Of a stretch of 64,000 bases of DNA, positions 41,765-51,256 are shown one piece after another. Every line of letters starts with the position of its first letter. Positions within the stretch are counted from its first letter, which is position 1. Under the pieces are notes generated by a model. The model was not told the DNA's origin, made no database searches, and saw only the letters and a program-made list of their open reading frames with translations. A program made the translations under genes and the position numbers. Source of the stretch: a virus; the IMG/VR virus record IMGVR_UViG_3300004097_000003, positions 18,974 through 82,973 of that record. One strand, 5' to 3'.

Positions 41765-42775
41765 TTATGTGAACATCAGCGATGTCATCTTGAATTTCTT
41801 TTTAAGTTTACGTATCTTGTCACCATCGATCTCACCCATACGCATATCATCCATACTAGGTAAATCTTCGATGTCTATTTTAATACGTGCTAGTTTACGT
41901 GTTAGTGAGAAAGGAGGCAGTATGCCTTTCGTTCCTTTATCACCTCGCATTGCTCTCTTCCAAACGGCTGTACCCTTTATATCTTTACGTACTGCCTTTA
42001 GTTTACTTAACTTACCGTACTCGTTAAGTAACCCAACTGCCGTCTTAGATCCGATACCGTCGACGCCCGTAATGTTATCCACCTTATCACCGCATAGCAT
42101 TAAGTACTCAATGATTTGGTTGACTTTAACTCCGAAATGTTTAATACATTCTTCGTCATTGCCTATCCTAACTTCAGGTAGCTTACCTTGAGCAGGCATA
42201 ACATGCGTAACCTTACCTTCGACAGCAACCTGAGCAAAATCTTTATCACGACTTTGAAGTTCAATGATTGCATTGTCTTGGTTCTGGTAAGCTATACTTC
42301 CTAAGTAATCGTCGGCCTCATAAGGCGCGCCTATAACAACGCATATACCACTTGCCTTAAGGTATCGTTGAATCCATTTGATTTGCTCACGCATAGAGTC
42401 GGCAACCTCAGGGTCTTTACTACGATTGCCTTTGTATGAATGAGAATGCTCTTTATCGTCGGGCTTTACCATGCCACAAGTTATAGCGCGTTTAGGATTC
42501 GATTCAACCCACTCTTCAATCAAGTCATGGCGGAATGTTTTGAACGAAGGTACATCGAACGCAACACAGATACGATGGTCTTTAATGCCTTCGCGCTTAC
42601 GTCTGTTTATCAAAGACATAATCATTGTGTTGAACCCTTTAATAGCATTGGTATTAAAGCCTTTACCATTATCGAGTTTACCAAAGCCTACTGCATAGAA
42701 CGCACGGTTGGCCCAGTTGTTACCATCAATTAGATCTAAGTGAGGTAATTGCTTCTTCTGTTTCTTCTTTGCCAT
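41765..42775 (-). CDS. 5'-3' exonuclease / flap endonuclease
   Basis: 336 residues of the FEN/PIN family (T5 D15, T4 RNase H, Pol I 5' nuclease). Metal ligands are all visible: D17 in LIDGNN, D74 in VAFD, E153/D155/D156 in PYEADDY, D177/D179 in SRDKDF, D230/D233 in GDKVDN, followed by the helix-hairpin-helix VDGIGSKTAVGLL. It removes RNA primers and flaps. Oddity: about 25 extra residues (~90-115) separate TFRHDL from YKGNR in the helical arch that threads the substrate. The TAATG junction couples it to the upstream gene. Confidence 0.88.
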   Translation of the reverse strand: MAKKKQKKQLPHLDLIDGNNWANRAFYAVGFGKLDNGKGFNTNAIKGFNTMIMSLINRRKREGIKDHRICVAFDVPSFKTFRHDLIEEWVESNPKRAITCGMVKPDDKEHSHSYKGNRSKDPEVADSMREQIKWIQRYLKASGICVVIGAPYEADDYLGSIAYQNQDNAIIELQSRDKDFAQVAVEGKVTHVMPAQGKLPEVRIGNDEECIKHFGVKVNQIIEYLMLCGDKVDNITGVDGIGSKTAVGLLNEYGKLSKLKAVRKDIKGTAVWKRAMRGDKGTKGILPPFSLTRKLARIKIDIEDLPSMDDMRMGEIDGDKIRKLKKKFKMTSLMFT

Positions 42776-43260
42776 TAGTAGATTATCTCGGATTTATGTT
42801 CGATGACGATAGTTGGATTGTTATCGGTCAGACGAATCTCATTAGTGTAGTGTGCCATACCGTTGTCTTCAAGGTTTGTGAAGATAGGTGACAAGAATGA
42901 TTTCTTAAATTTATAATCTTCGCTGGAAGGTTCCAACTCATAGCCTAAGTGGATGATGCTGTCGTATCTACCTAACGTGTTGAGGACTGAACTACCTGCT
43001 GTCCTGAACTGAAAGATTACATTGTGTACAGGAGGAAGACAGGCATCTATATACATGTCGGCTAAGTACGGAATAGGTTTACCTAAATCTATATCACCCA
43101 TCACTTTAGTATGAAGTTCCGATAACGATTCTTCTGTGTTGAACTTAGAGGCGAGTGCTAGAACTAAAGACGACATACGTTCGCCACCTTCAGGTAGATG
43201 TATTTTAACGGCAGTAAAACCATTACATGTGATTGCTATTAAGCCTGAGTACTTAGTCAT
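42775..43260 (-). CDS. Unknown protein upstream of flap endonuclease
   Basis: 161 residues (MTKYSGLIAITCNGFTAVKI) with an AGGAATA ribosome site, stop overlapping the next ATG. Alpha/beta with no recognised motif. It is the first gene after a terminator, and so probably the first of the endonuclease/SspB unit. Function unknown. Confidence 0.5.
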   Translation of the reverse strand: MTKYSGLIAITCNGFTAVKIHLPEGGERMSSLVLALASKFNTEESLSELHTKVMGDIDLGKPIPYLADMYIDACLPPVHNVIFQFRTAGSSVLNTLGRYDSIIHLGYELEPSSEDYKFKKSFLSPIFTNLEDNGMAHYTNEIRLTDNNPTIVIEHKSEIIY

Positions 43261-43314
43261 GCTATATTCCTAGTTATCTTCTATTACTCTCTATTTACAG
43301 TATAGTGGAGACCT

Positions 43315-43339
43315 GAAAAAGGGCAGCCTGAGCCACCCT
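43315..43339 (-). terminator. Intrinsic terminator (minus strand)
   Basis: On the minus strand AGGGTGGC / GCTGCCCT (two G-U pairs) with a TCAG loop runs into TTTTT, three bases after the stop of the CxxC protein gene. It separates the structural/packaging operon from the endonuclease operon. Confidence 0.8.
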
Positions 43340-43342
43340 CTT

Positions 43343-43621
43343 TTAGTCTTGCTCTTTAATTGAGCCCTTGGCAATTCTACCCGTATAGTCCTTGTAGACT
43401 TCTTTTAATGTATGCCTACCCATGTTCATTACTGACTCTACGAATAGGTAGTTAGGCGATGAATTAGGAAACGTTAAATCGTACAAGTTACGAAGCTCGG
43501 ACTTAATATCTTCTGGGTCTTTACCAAGAGTGACGACCACAGAAACTCTGTTTGAAGCTTCATTCATGCTTATTAAAAGAGGTGTCACACAATGATGACA
43601 CATTACCTGAGTCTTTAGCAT
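43343..43621 (-). CDS. Small protein with N-terminal CxxC
   Basis: 92 residues starting MLKTQVMCHHCVTPLLISMN. A single CHHC near the start could bind metal together with another chain or be redox active; no second Cys pair is present. The remainder is alpha/beta (RVSVVVTLGKDPEDIKSELR). Last gene of the unit before a terminator. Function unknown. Confidence 0.45.
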   Translation of the reverse strand: MLKTQVMCHHCVTPLLISMNEASNRVSVVVTLGKDPEDIKSELRNLYDLTFPNSSPNYLFVESVMNMGRHTLKEVYKDYTGRIAKGSIKEQD

Positions 43622-43633
43622 AATGAGTTAGAT

Positions 43634-44023
43634 CTAGTTCCAGGTCTCTTCCGCTTCATCGTCGTCCTCCTCCTCTTCATCGTCGTCATCTACACCAACG
43701 TACATTGTTACCAGTACTAAGACTGATGGACATGGACCAGTCAATCGAATTACCTGAGTAACAAGGACCCCGCCTAGCTCTGAAATCTCCTCAGCTAAAT
43801 CTCCTCCTAAATCAGCCAAGTAAGACGCAAAAGCTGGTACCAAAAGCTCAGCAGTAGTGTAATCTATAATATCAGAGGCAGGTAGATACTCCTCCGCTAC
43901 GTCTCCAAACCCTGATATAAGCTCTGCATGTTCTTGGTAATCGTCTAGACCCTCAGGTATGATAATTACTTTAGGTTCCGTTGTAAGTTCTATTTTAGCA
44001 TATCCGAATAGTTGGTCGTTCAT
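43634..44023 (-). CDS. Small protein with acidic C-terminal tail
   Basis: 129 residues. Residues 1-110 form an alpha/beta domain (AKIELTTEPKVIIIPEGLDD; VTQVIRLTGPCPSVLVLVTM); the C terminus is a run of Asp and Glu (~111-126) ending ETWN. Such tails mimic nucleic acid or contact basic partners. Its start overlaps the stop of the upstream gene. No family recognised. Confidence 0.5.
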   Translation of the reverse strand: MNDQLFGYAKIELTTEPKVIIIPEGLDDYQEHAELISGFGDVAEEYLPASDIIDYTTAELLVPAFASYLADLGGDLAEEISELGGVLVTQVIRLTGPCPSVLVLVTMYVGVDDDDEEEEDDDEAEETWN

Positions 44024-44343
44024 TTTGATGTCCTTAATGTATGTGCTTTATGTAACGCACGGAGTTTCGTTTCGTTTGTAGACTCAACCATAGCGTAATA
44101 GTACTCGTAGGTTAAATCGGGGTTATCTGAGATCTGCATAGGAGTATACTTAGAGTAAAAATCAGCGCTGACAATTGATGTCAACTCCTTAATGTAGTCC
44201 ATTTGATCTTGCTTACTCAGTAGGTTATCTATATCTAGATCAAATGAATTCCAGCTTCCCTCTCCTACTAAAGAAGAGGTATAGCCTCCCATATACTGGT
44301 CTGCATACCACTTAGTGAGTTCTTCTAATGTAGTTTCTTCCAT
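44020..44343 (-). CDS. Small unknown protein with strong ribosome site
   Basis: 107 residues (MEETTLEELTKWYADQYMGG) preceded by AAGGAGGTGAC, the best Shine-Dalgarno match in the region, suggesting high expression. Mostly helical, acidic. In the structural operon downstream of the portal. No family recognised. Confidence 0.5.
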   Translation of the reverse strand: MEETTLEELTKWYADQYMGGYTSSLVGEGSWNSFDLDIDNLLSKQDQMDYIKELTSIVSADFYSKYTPMQISDNPDLTYEYYYAMVESTNETKLRALHKAHTLRTSK

Positions 44344-44352
44344 GTCACCTCC

Positions 44353-44715
44353 TTAAATATCAAATAAGAAACCATTCACAGTAGCGTTAGACTTAGATAG
44401 AAGGCTTACATCTGAAACTGTGCCGTCTAGAAAGTAATTAACTTTCTGGATGACTAGGCCCATAGCCACAATAAAGGGTTCTGGAAATTCACTGATGTTG
44501 GTTAGCACTTTTATATCACTACTGAGAGTAAGGTCGGTAATATTGTCACCACTAGCTGTACTAAGGTAAACGTATTCAGGAACAACTCTATCTTTAAAGC
44601 TGAACCTAACGCCTATCCCGTATTGAGGAGATTTAACACATTGGAATATAAGTCTCAAACCAATAGAATCGGGCTTCTTCTTTTTAAGTCTATCTGCAAA
44701 AGTTACTATATCCAT
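44353..44715 (-). CDS. Small unknown protein near the portal gene
   Basis: 120 residues (MDIVTFADRLKKKKPDSIGL), alpha/beta (RLIFQCVKSPQYGIGVRFSF; PEPFIVAMGLVIQKVNYFL). The ATG overlaps the stop of the upstream gene by one base, so translation is coupled. Possible head-completion or assembly protein by position only. Confidence 0.45.
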   Translation of the reverse strand: MDIVTFADRLKKKKPDSIGLRLIFQCVKSPQYGIGVRFSFKDRVVPEYVYLSTASGDNITDLTLSSDIKVLTNISEFPEPFIVAMGLVIQKVNYFLDGTVSDVSLLSKSNATVNGFLFDI

Positions 44716-45548
44716 TATCTTAAACTCGCTTGTCGTGCTGTCTCAATAGGTGATATATAATCACCTTGGTTCATCTTCTTAACTTTCAGTAGGACCGAAC
44801 TCATACGCTTTGATATACGCTCAGGCAGTACGTTCCTTAAATGCGTATACGTAGCGACATTAAGTGGGTAGAAACCTACCTGGGATCTAAAAAATAGTTC
44901 ATTCTCAAGTTCCTCTCGCAAGTGTTCTTTTATATGGCCCGGAGAAGTAAGGCGCTCCATGGCAATCAATTTAAACAAAGCTCTGTAAAAATGATCAAGA
45001 AAGAATGTAATATCAGGCTGATCAAAGAAATAGACAGGCATTATTATAGCCATGTCTACATACAGCTTCCAGTACTCTTCTTCGGACTTTAAGTTTAAGG
45101 CGCGTCCTTTGTCATCAAGTTTGAATTTACTTTGATTTACGTCCACTGAGTCAAACAAAGCCCGGTCCATCGAACGCGCAAATAACTCACGGTCTTGCTG
45201 TAGGTGCATTCTAGTCAATGAGGCGGTCAGTATGTTATTTGAATTCTCGTAGTAGCCGAGATTGAATAAGTATGGCTCGTTAATCTCACGTCTCCAAAGG
45301 TAAGCGCCTCGTGCTGTAAATCTAGGACGGTCGGAACCGTCTTTGAATCCAAAAGAGTATAAGTTACCTGCATTACGCTTACTAATACTTTTAAATATAG
45401 AATAATAAAAAGAGTCTAATAGTTCTTTCTGTAATTCCATTATTTCTTTATAGGTAGGGCTCATGCCGCTTGCTTTACGTACGGCAGTCTTTACTTTATT
45501 CTTACGCGACAATATGGATGAATACCACTTGCTTAGTTTTTTAAACAT
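44715..45548 (-). CDS. Unknown protein directly downstream of portal
   Basis: 277 residues from the ATG at 45548, which follows the portal stop by one base (TAATATG); a GTG at 45560 is less likely. Basic N terminus (MFKKLSKWYSSILSRKNKV), then largely helical with aromatic-rich stretches (FFDQPDITFFLDHFYRALF). No protease, scaffold or connector signature is clear. Coupled translation with the portal suggests a head or neck assembly protein. Confidence 0.5.
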   Translation of the reverse strand: MFKKLSKWYSSILSRKNKVKTAVRKASGMSPTYKEIMELQKELLDSFYYSIFKSISKRNAGNLYSFGFKDGSDRPRFTARGAYLWRREINEPYLFNLGYYENSNNILTASLTRMHLQQDRELFARSMDRALFDSVDVNQSKFKLDDKGRALNLKSEEEYWKLYVDMAIIMPVYFFDQPDITFFLDHFYRALFKLIAMERLTSPGHIKEHLREELENELFFRSQVGFYPLNVATYTHLRNVLPERISKRMSSVLLKVKKMNQGDYISPIETARQASLR

Positions 45549-45549
45549 A

Positions 45550-47436
45550 TTAAAGTCCACTTCTTTTCATTGCATCCAACTCAGATTTTCTAGGCTTCTT
45601 AGAAGTCCTAGTGCGGTGAGTAAGAGGCGTTTGTTGATTAGCGGTAATCTCTCCCATCGCTCGTACTATGCTACCATTAGCTTGCTCGTTCGCAAGTTTC
45701 TGATTATAAATCCATTTCTTTTTGCCTGTACGAGTCTGACCCACAATCTCTGATTGCTCACCGAAGTCCCGACTAGCTAGAGATTGACGACCCTTTCCTG
45801 CTAGGACTCGGCTACGTGGACCTACTACGGAGCTAAATGATTCCATGTCGTCGTCACCGCCACCACCATAAGTTTTCTTAAGATCTTTGAGACGTTTATC
45901 ATACTCAAGAATCTGGCGCTGCATTGACATATCTTCTTCTTGATTCATTAACAGAGTATCTAAGTTGAATCCACCTGCGGCAGCTAAAGCACGTAAAGGT
46001 ACAGGTACGCCTAGCTCTTGCATACCTCGTAACATTTCCATTCTATTGGAATCTGCCTCTGGGCTAAGCTGCTTGCTCCAATGTATAGTAGGGATAAATA
46101 ACTTACTGCCGTCTTGCATACGCCTTAGCTTATCTTCAATATCACCATCCATTAAACCTGTCTTGGTGATTATCTTACCCTTTCGGTTTATGGAGTAACC
46201 GTTCATCATAGATACAAGAGGGAATACTTTGTTGTAGAATATGCGCCTAGTGAGACTATCACGGAAAGCTTTCATACTCTCGATGAATACAGTTAACGAC
46301 CCTTCCATGTTGGCGTAGGTTGCCTCCCCTGACAGGAACGCCTCACTGATACCTAAAGCCCTAAGCTTGAACATAGAGGTTTGGTCCCATAAGTCAGTGA
46401 CTTTCCAGAAGTCACCACCCTGCCTGAATTCATCTACCGATACACCTAAGCGTGTTGCTACGATAGCGCCCAACGGATCTAAATCCGCATTTTGGAATAT
46501 ATCAGTCATGAACTCTAATTCATCAATGCTGGGTTCCCACTGGTCACCATCACCCATCTGTAAGTGCATGATACCACGCTGACGTTTACCACTTTCAACT
46601 AAAGTACCACGGAATAGATTCTTCTCTATTAGATAAATAGGAACTACTCGACGGTACCAAGAACTACCTTCCCCGAAGGAGAATGTTCTTCGAGGTAAAT
46701 ATATCGTACCTAGGGGGTCGAGCTCCAAGTTACCTGATTCCAACTTGTTTACAAAATCACTACCTAGTTTCTTCTTTAACATTTTAATACGAGGACTATC
46801 CATACTTAAAGTCTTGCGGACTTCATCGGGTATCTTCATATTAATAATAGGGTCTTGTGAGTAGAAAGGAAGAGGACTAATTTCTGCGTTATCTAATCGG
46901 TGATTCATCATATCAATGAACCGCTTTTCGTTCTTACTGTATAGCATTGAACTTAAGTAAGATCCAGTAACTAGATGATCAGTTGTTATCTCAGGCATAG
47001 CCGTACGTAGATTTAACATCTCTACTGCTTCGCGGTAGGGTGCTAAGTACTTATCATCTGCACCCCCGATACTAAACTCACTAAAAGGTAAGGTAGCGTA
47101 CATATCGGTAGCACTGCCACACACTGCGTCATGGTGGTATATGTCTCTATAGAGATTAAATAACATTTTGTCAGGATGGTCTAGATCGAAACCTTCCATT
47201 AACGGACTCATGTCAATGCCCAAGTCAACGCTACCTACCTGGATATTACCTGCAGAAGAGCCTTGCCCTGATGAGGTAGATCTGAATGATTTATTTTTAG
47301 TATTCGCTTGGTCTAAGTCTAATACCTTCTGTCTGACTCGAGGTGAAGAAGCACCTATGCGGGAATTCCCACCCAAAGCAATCTTACGCTTATCAGTTTC
47401 TGCCGCAGATTGTGCTGTACTACGCTTGAACTTCAT
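45550..47436 (-). CDS. Portal protein
   Basis: 628 residues, the usual size for a myovirus portal. Hallmarks: a disordered basic N terminus, YRDIYHHDAVCGSATDMYAT (capsid-proximal wing helices), a beta-rich clip region (YYRRV-like VPIYLIEKNLFRG), a long stem-helix region LGISEAFLSGEATYANMEGS followed by FIESMKAFRDSLTRRIF, and a Lys-rich C-terminal tail (RTRTSKKPRKS). Portals form the dodecameric DNA gate at one capsid vertex and dock the terminase, encoded just upstream. Confidence 0.78.
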   Translation of the reverse strand: MKFKRSTAQSAAETDKRKIALGGNSRIGASSPRVRQKVLDLDQANTKNKSFRSTSSGQGSSAGNIQVGSVDLGIDMSPLMEGFDLDHPDKMLFNLYRDIYHHDAVCGSATDMYATLPFSEFSIGGADDKYLAPYREAVEMLNLRTAMPEITTDHLVTGSYLSSMLYSKNEKRFIDMMNHRLDNAEISPLPFYSQDPIINMKIPDEVRKTLSMDSPRIKMLKKKLGSDFVNKLESGNLELDPLGTIYLPRRTFSFGEGSSWYRRVVPIYLIEKNLFRGTLVESGKRQRGIMHLQMGDGDQWEPSIDELEFMTDIFQNADLDPLGAIVATRLGVSVDEFRQGGDFWKVTDLWDQTSMFKLRALGISEAFLSGEATYANMEGSLTVFIESMKAFRDSLTRRIFYNKVFPLVSMMNGYSINRKGKIITKTGLMDGDIEDKLRRMQDGSKLFIPTIHWSKQLSPEADSNRMEMLRGMQELGVPVPLRALAAAGGFNLDTLLMNQEEDMSMQRQILEYDKRLKDLKKTYGGGGDDDMESFSSVVGPRSRVLAGKGRQSLASRDFGEQSEIVGQTRTGKKKWIYNQKLANEQANGSIVRAMGEITANQQTPLTHRTRTSKKPRKSELDAMKRSGL

Positions 47437-47439
47437 AAA

Positions 47440-47658
47440 CTATTCCTTAATAGGAGAAGATACACGACAGCCGTTACACCATATTACATCTTCATCATTA
47501 ATTATCTTAACAGGCTTCATAGCTCCATGACACTTTGGACATTCGGCGTATTTACTCTCCATAGACGTACTTTCCATCTTAGGGTCTTTGTTACTTGATT
47601 CAGATGTATTTGTGTCTATATCTACACTGTCGAGTGGATTGAAAAACTTATTAGTCAT
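47440..47658 (-). CDS. Small zinc-ribbon protein between TerL and portal
   Basis: 72 residues. An acidic, Ser/Thr-rich N-terminal half precedes a compact zinc ribbon with CPKC and CNGC pairs 17 residues apart. It starts behind GGAGAATAAC and stops three bases before the portal ATG. The position suggests a role in packaging or late transcription; no function is assigned. Confidence 0.55.
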   Translation of the reverse strand: MTNKFFNPLDSVDIDTNTSESSNKDPKMESTSMESKYAECPKCHGAMKPVKIINDEDVIWCNGCRVSSPIKE

Positions 47659-47695
47659 TTGTTATTCTCCGTATGTTGTACTACTAAATTATGAA

Positions 47696-50600
47696 CTACC
47701 TTTGTTTATTACCAAGGGACTTACTAGTACCTATTAAGCTCCTAGTATTATTCATCTTACCTGTAGATCCCTTAGACCCGTAAGAGGCTACTCCTAGTGC
47801 GGCTTTACTCTTACTACTTACTACTGAACCTTTTAAAATATCTATAAAATCTGGGTTAGTTAATCCCCACATACACAACACAGATGCTCTCCATATATCA
47901 TCAGTAAGGTCATCCCCTTTAATGACGGTCTTACCTGCATCCTGTACAGTCAACATTTGTAAGATAAAATGCTCTACTGGCATCCTTTCAAAACACATAG
48001 GGTATTCATCATGAGTACTTAAGGCTAAGATATCATCAAACTCTTGCTTAACGTGAGGTCTAGGTATAAGTATTTGTTGTTGTTGCATCCTGGTTTTAAA
48101 ATCAACGAAGTCACTATACTTAAGGCTATACTGTTTCCACAAGTCAATATCCGTACTAATTTCAGCATCTTGCAGTAGCTTTATACTGTTCCATCTATCG
48201 GCTAATAGTATCTTTACATTTCGAGCCTCTATAAGAGGTATCATAATGTTTTCATATATCTTAGGATAATGTAGAGGTATGCTAGGTAATGGATTTATTT
48301 CAACGACAATATCAAGTACAGGTATTACAACTTCTTCACCATTAACCTCTACTTTCTGCAAGCTGCCTATACTCAAGGCAAAACAGTTATTACTGTAGCC
48401 GGCATCGACTGCCATAACGGACTTGCCTTCGCAGGACTTAACTTTATCTACATAGCCCCATCGATACTTAGCTCCGTCTTTTGCTTTGTATATCTTGTAA
48501 GTGACGTTTGCAAAATTACGACCAGTCTTCTTTATAATACCTTTAACCAGTTCTTCCGACGTAATGAATGGGTTACTAGATAGTGGGGGTTGAGCTCCAT
48601 AATCCCGCATCGCGGTACCGTGATCTTTTCGGAATTCATCGTCTAAATCGGCGCGCGTTACGTCGGGGTTCATTTCCCAAGTAGGCTTATGTAGACCTAG
48701 TAGTTTTTTACTGCCGTGTGACTGCCTGATTAATTCACATATCTTATCACGTTGCGAACTAGGTGAACTGATATTCATAAAGTAACCTGTTAAGGCTTCA
48801 TCGTATTCGGAGGCTAACTGCCTGCGCTCACTGTTACGTACGGTACGTAACGAACGCTCAAGTGCAATGTAAACTTCCGAGCCGTTAATCTTAACCTTGC
48901 TGCTGTTCTTGTCATTGTCGAACCAGCCGATTTCATCAACCGAATTTGACACAAGCATGCCGCTTGCTTGGTATGCGTGTTCCGGAATGTTGACAGTCAT
49001 ATCATAGGTCTTAACCTTGATCTTACTAGGTTTAACATATTCTATTTCTGAGGTAAATAAATCAAACTCCTTAGTAGGTTCGTAGTAGTCCTCATACATA
49101 CTTTGCCCATCGGTGTCATAAGCAGTACTATTGCGCCTAAAATCAAAACCTATGTGACTAACAAATATACGACTGAACTCTCGGCTCATATCAAGTCTAT
49201 ATAGAAAAACTTTCCTGTCACCGTATTTATAATCAACCTTATGCCAATCACCCTTACTTCCGTATTTAGTTTTCTTAAAACTAGATGCTATCCTAAGTCT
49301 AAGCAAAAGTTGTTGGATCTGCTTTATAAGCTCTTTACTTGTTGATCGGTAGTAAACAGTTTTTCGGCTAAGGAAGCCTCCATCACAATCGAACGCAGAT
49401 CTAATGTAGGACATCGCACAGGATTCAGGTGCCTGTAAAATACTCCAAGGTACCTGCTTATATGCACTGTAGTCCGAAGTGCATCCTATTTTCTGTAAGA
49501 ACTCTATAATAGGTCTGTGACTTATGGAGGCTCGATATACTTTCTTACCAAGACGTTTAGTTTGCAAATGTCTTGGAGCGATACCAAATGTCCGCACCAC
49601 TTTATCACAGTAATCATTATACTTATCTAAGTTAGTTGTATCGAATCTATATCCACGTTGACCTTTATCTTGCACATTACCGTCAGCAGTTAGATAACCT
49701 AAGATGCTTGCTAGGTCATCTGTCATACACTCAGGCAAAACAACATTTAGCCCATCGTGGGAACTATCAAGTATTAAGTCTGAAAGATTAAACTTGTCCG
49801 TGATATTGTAGTAACAACGTTCCATGCCCGTGTACATGACGCCTTTACGGTAGTGCCGTTCGATCATACCGCTACGTCTAAGTTGAGTCATTACCTTAGT
49901 AAGGGCTTTCGACCCGTTAGAGGCTTCTTTAATTTCTTTACGCGTAAAGTTTACAAGCTTAGCCATAGCAGCATAAACTATCTGCTTGCTAGATGATTGG
50001 GTTGGTTGCACCACAGTAAATTTCAATTCGCGGCTAAACTCAGCACCTGTCGATATAACTACTCTATCAGTCTCTAGTAGATTCTTTAACTTAACTTTCT
50101 TGAACTTATTGTTACGGTAAACACAAATCTTATGTTCAGGTGTAGCCTTTAACTCCTGTCCAGATTTAAGTTTGAGTCCCCATATTTCTTTTGTTCCCGT
50201 GCAGACATGTTTAGTTATCTCGCCGTAACTAGCTCCTACGTTTGTCCAACACCAACCTTCTTTAATCTTATCCATTCTAATAAGACCTTCACTAGTGCTT
50301 ATCAGTTGATCTCCAGGTATACAACCAAATATACGTGTTCTACCACGAAGCGTTCGTTTATCAGGTCCTGCAGGATATACCATAAGACTACGGTGTCTGT
50401 AAAGTACGAATGTATCTTTTAACTTAAATATTTCATGGCCATACTTCTGCTCATAACGTCTAAGCAGTGCATGATATTTTTGAAACCAAGGGCTTTCACA
50501 CAGGTACTGATAATATGGTTCCCATAAAGTATCTTTAGCCTGAGCATAGGTTAGAGCTACGAAAGTTCCGTGGAATACGGTGTTTGATTTAACCCTAAAT

Positions 50601-51256
50601 AGCTGGGTGGGTTTTTGAGCTTTGAGTATACGGTGGGTAAGATAAGTACTTAACATTGCGACGAGGGCGGACTTACCAGAACGCTGTCCTGCGTTAACTG
50701 CGAGTTCATTGTAGAAGTTTAGTTCTTCGTCACGCATCATGTGAGAACGTCTAGCCTGGCACTTAGGACAAACACCATACTCTAACAGTACTACTCTGCG
50801 TTCGAATTCTACTAATCCGTCTTGAGGGTCGTGACCCCCATCATCCATCCACTCAAGGTCAGAACATCGGGCGCAATACTCTGAGAAAAGCTTAACGCCA
50901 ATGAGTGCTTGCTCTAGGTACGGAGGCATATCTGAACCGAGGAATTCCTCGTTCGTGCACCAATCGTAATAGTTCTTTGCTTGGGACATGGAGCTATCGT
51001 CGATTTTTAAATCTCTAGGAACTATGTCCTTAGAATCGACTACTTCTGATATAACAGCGAAGAGGTCTCTCTCCTCGTTTGCATATTGCTTAGCAAGATC
51101 ACTAGGTTCCCCTATCATAGCCATGTCTGTATTATTCGCTGAGACCTCTAAATCAGTCTCCTCGTCAGTCAGGCCTATAAGATCAGAAATCCCTGAAACT
51201 AGTCCAGGGTTTTTGTTTCTGACTGCAACAGGGGATGATCTCTTCTTACGAGCCAT
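47696..51256 (-). CDS. terL: Terminase large subunit interrupted by an intein
   Basis: 1186 residues, of which 312-771 are an intein; the spliced product would be 726 residues. The ATPase has Walker A GQRSGKS (190-196) and Walker B with the acidic pair D774-E775 just after the intein (IFG-SVDEIGWF). The C-terminal RNase H-like nuclease shows VMAVDAGYSNN, LLADRWNS and DDLTDDIWRAS. Two CxxC pairs (C128/C131, C163/C166) may bind zinc, unusual in TerL. It translocates genomic DNA into the capsid through the portal. The first codons overlap the end of the upstream gene. Confidence 0.92.
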   Translation of the reverse strand: MARKKRSSPVAVRNKNPGLVSGISDLIGLTDEETDLEVSANNTDMAMIGEPSDLAKQYANEERDLFAVISEVVDSKDIVPRDLKIDDSSMSQAKNYYDWCTNEEFLGSDMPPYLEQALIGVKLFSEYCARCSDLEWMDDGGHDPQDGLVEFERRVVLLEYGVCPKCQARRSHMMRDEELNFYNELAVNAGQRSGKSALVAMLSTYLTHRILKAQKPTQLFRVKSNTVFHGTFVALTYAQAKDTLWEPYYQYLCESPWFQKYHALLRRYEQKYGHEIFKLKDTFVLYRHRSLMVYPAGPDKRTLRGRTRIFGCIPGDQLISTSEGLIRMDKIKEGWCWTNVGASYGEITKHVCTGTKEIWGLKLKSGQELKATPEHKICVYRNNKFKKVKLKNLLETDRVVISTGAEFSRELKFTVVQPTQSSSKQIVYAAMAKLVNFTRKEIKEASNGSKALTKVMTQLRRSGMIERHYRKGVMYTGMERCYYNITDKFNLSDLILDSSHDGLNVVLPECMTDDLASILGYLTADGNVQDKGQRGYRFDTTNLDKYNDYCDKVVRTFGIAPRHLQTKRLGKKVYRASISHRPIIEFLQKIGCTSDYSAYKQVPWSILQAPESCAMSYIRSAFDCDGGFLSRKTVYYRSTSKELIKQIQQLLLRLRIASSFKKTKYGSKGDWHKVDYKYGDRKVFLYRLDMSREFSRIFVSHIGFDFRRNSTAYDTDGQSMYEDYYEPTKEFDLFTSEIEYVKPSKIKVKTYDMTVNIPEHAYQASGMLVSNSVDEIGWFDNDKNSSKVKINGSEVYIALERSLRTVRNSERRQLASEYDEALTGYFMNISSPSSQRDKICELIRQSHGSKKLLGLHKPTWEMNPDVTRADLDDEFRKDHGTAMRDYGAQPPLSSNPFITSEELVKGIIKKTGRNFANVTYKIYKAKDGAKYRWGYVDKVKSCEGKSVMAVDAGYSNNCFALSIGSLQKVEVNGEEVVIPVLDIVVEINPLPSIPLHYPKIYENIMIPLIEARNVKILLADRWNSIKLLQDAEISTDIDLWKQYSLKYSDFVDFKTRMQQQQILIPRPHVKQEFDDILALSTHDEYPMCFERMPVEHFILQMLTVQDAGKTVIKGDDLTDDIWRASVLCMWGLTNPDFIDILKGSVVSSKSKAALGVASYGSKGSTGKMNNTRSLIGTSKSLGNKQR
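48944..50323 (-). mobile_element. Intein with LAGLIDADG homing endonuclease in TerL
   Basis: 460 residues. Block A starts at C312 (CIPGDQLISTSEGLIRMD), block B has ATPEHKICV, the endonuclease carries two DOD motifs (LGYLTADGNV and IRSAFDCDGGF), block F is YDMTVNIPEHAYQ and the end is VSN followed by Ser772. The penultimate residue is Ser instead of the usual His. A basic winged-helix-like segment lies between the splicing and endonuclease parts. The intein splits the Walker B strand, a highly conserved site typical of inteins. Confidence 0.92.
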
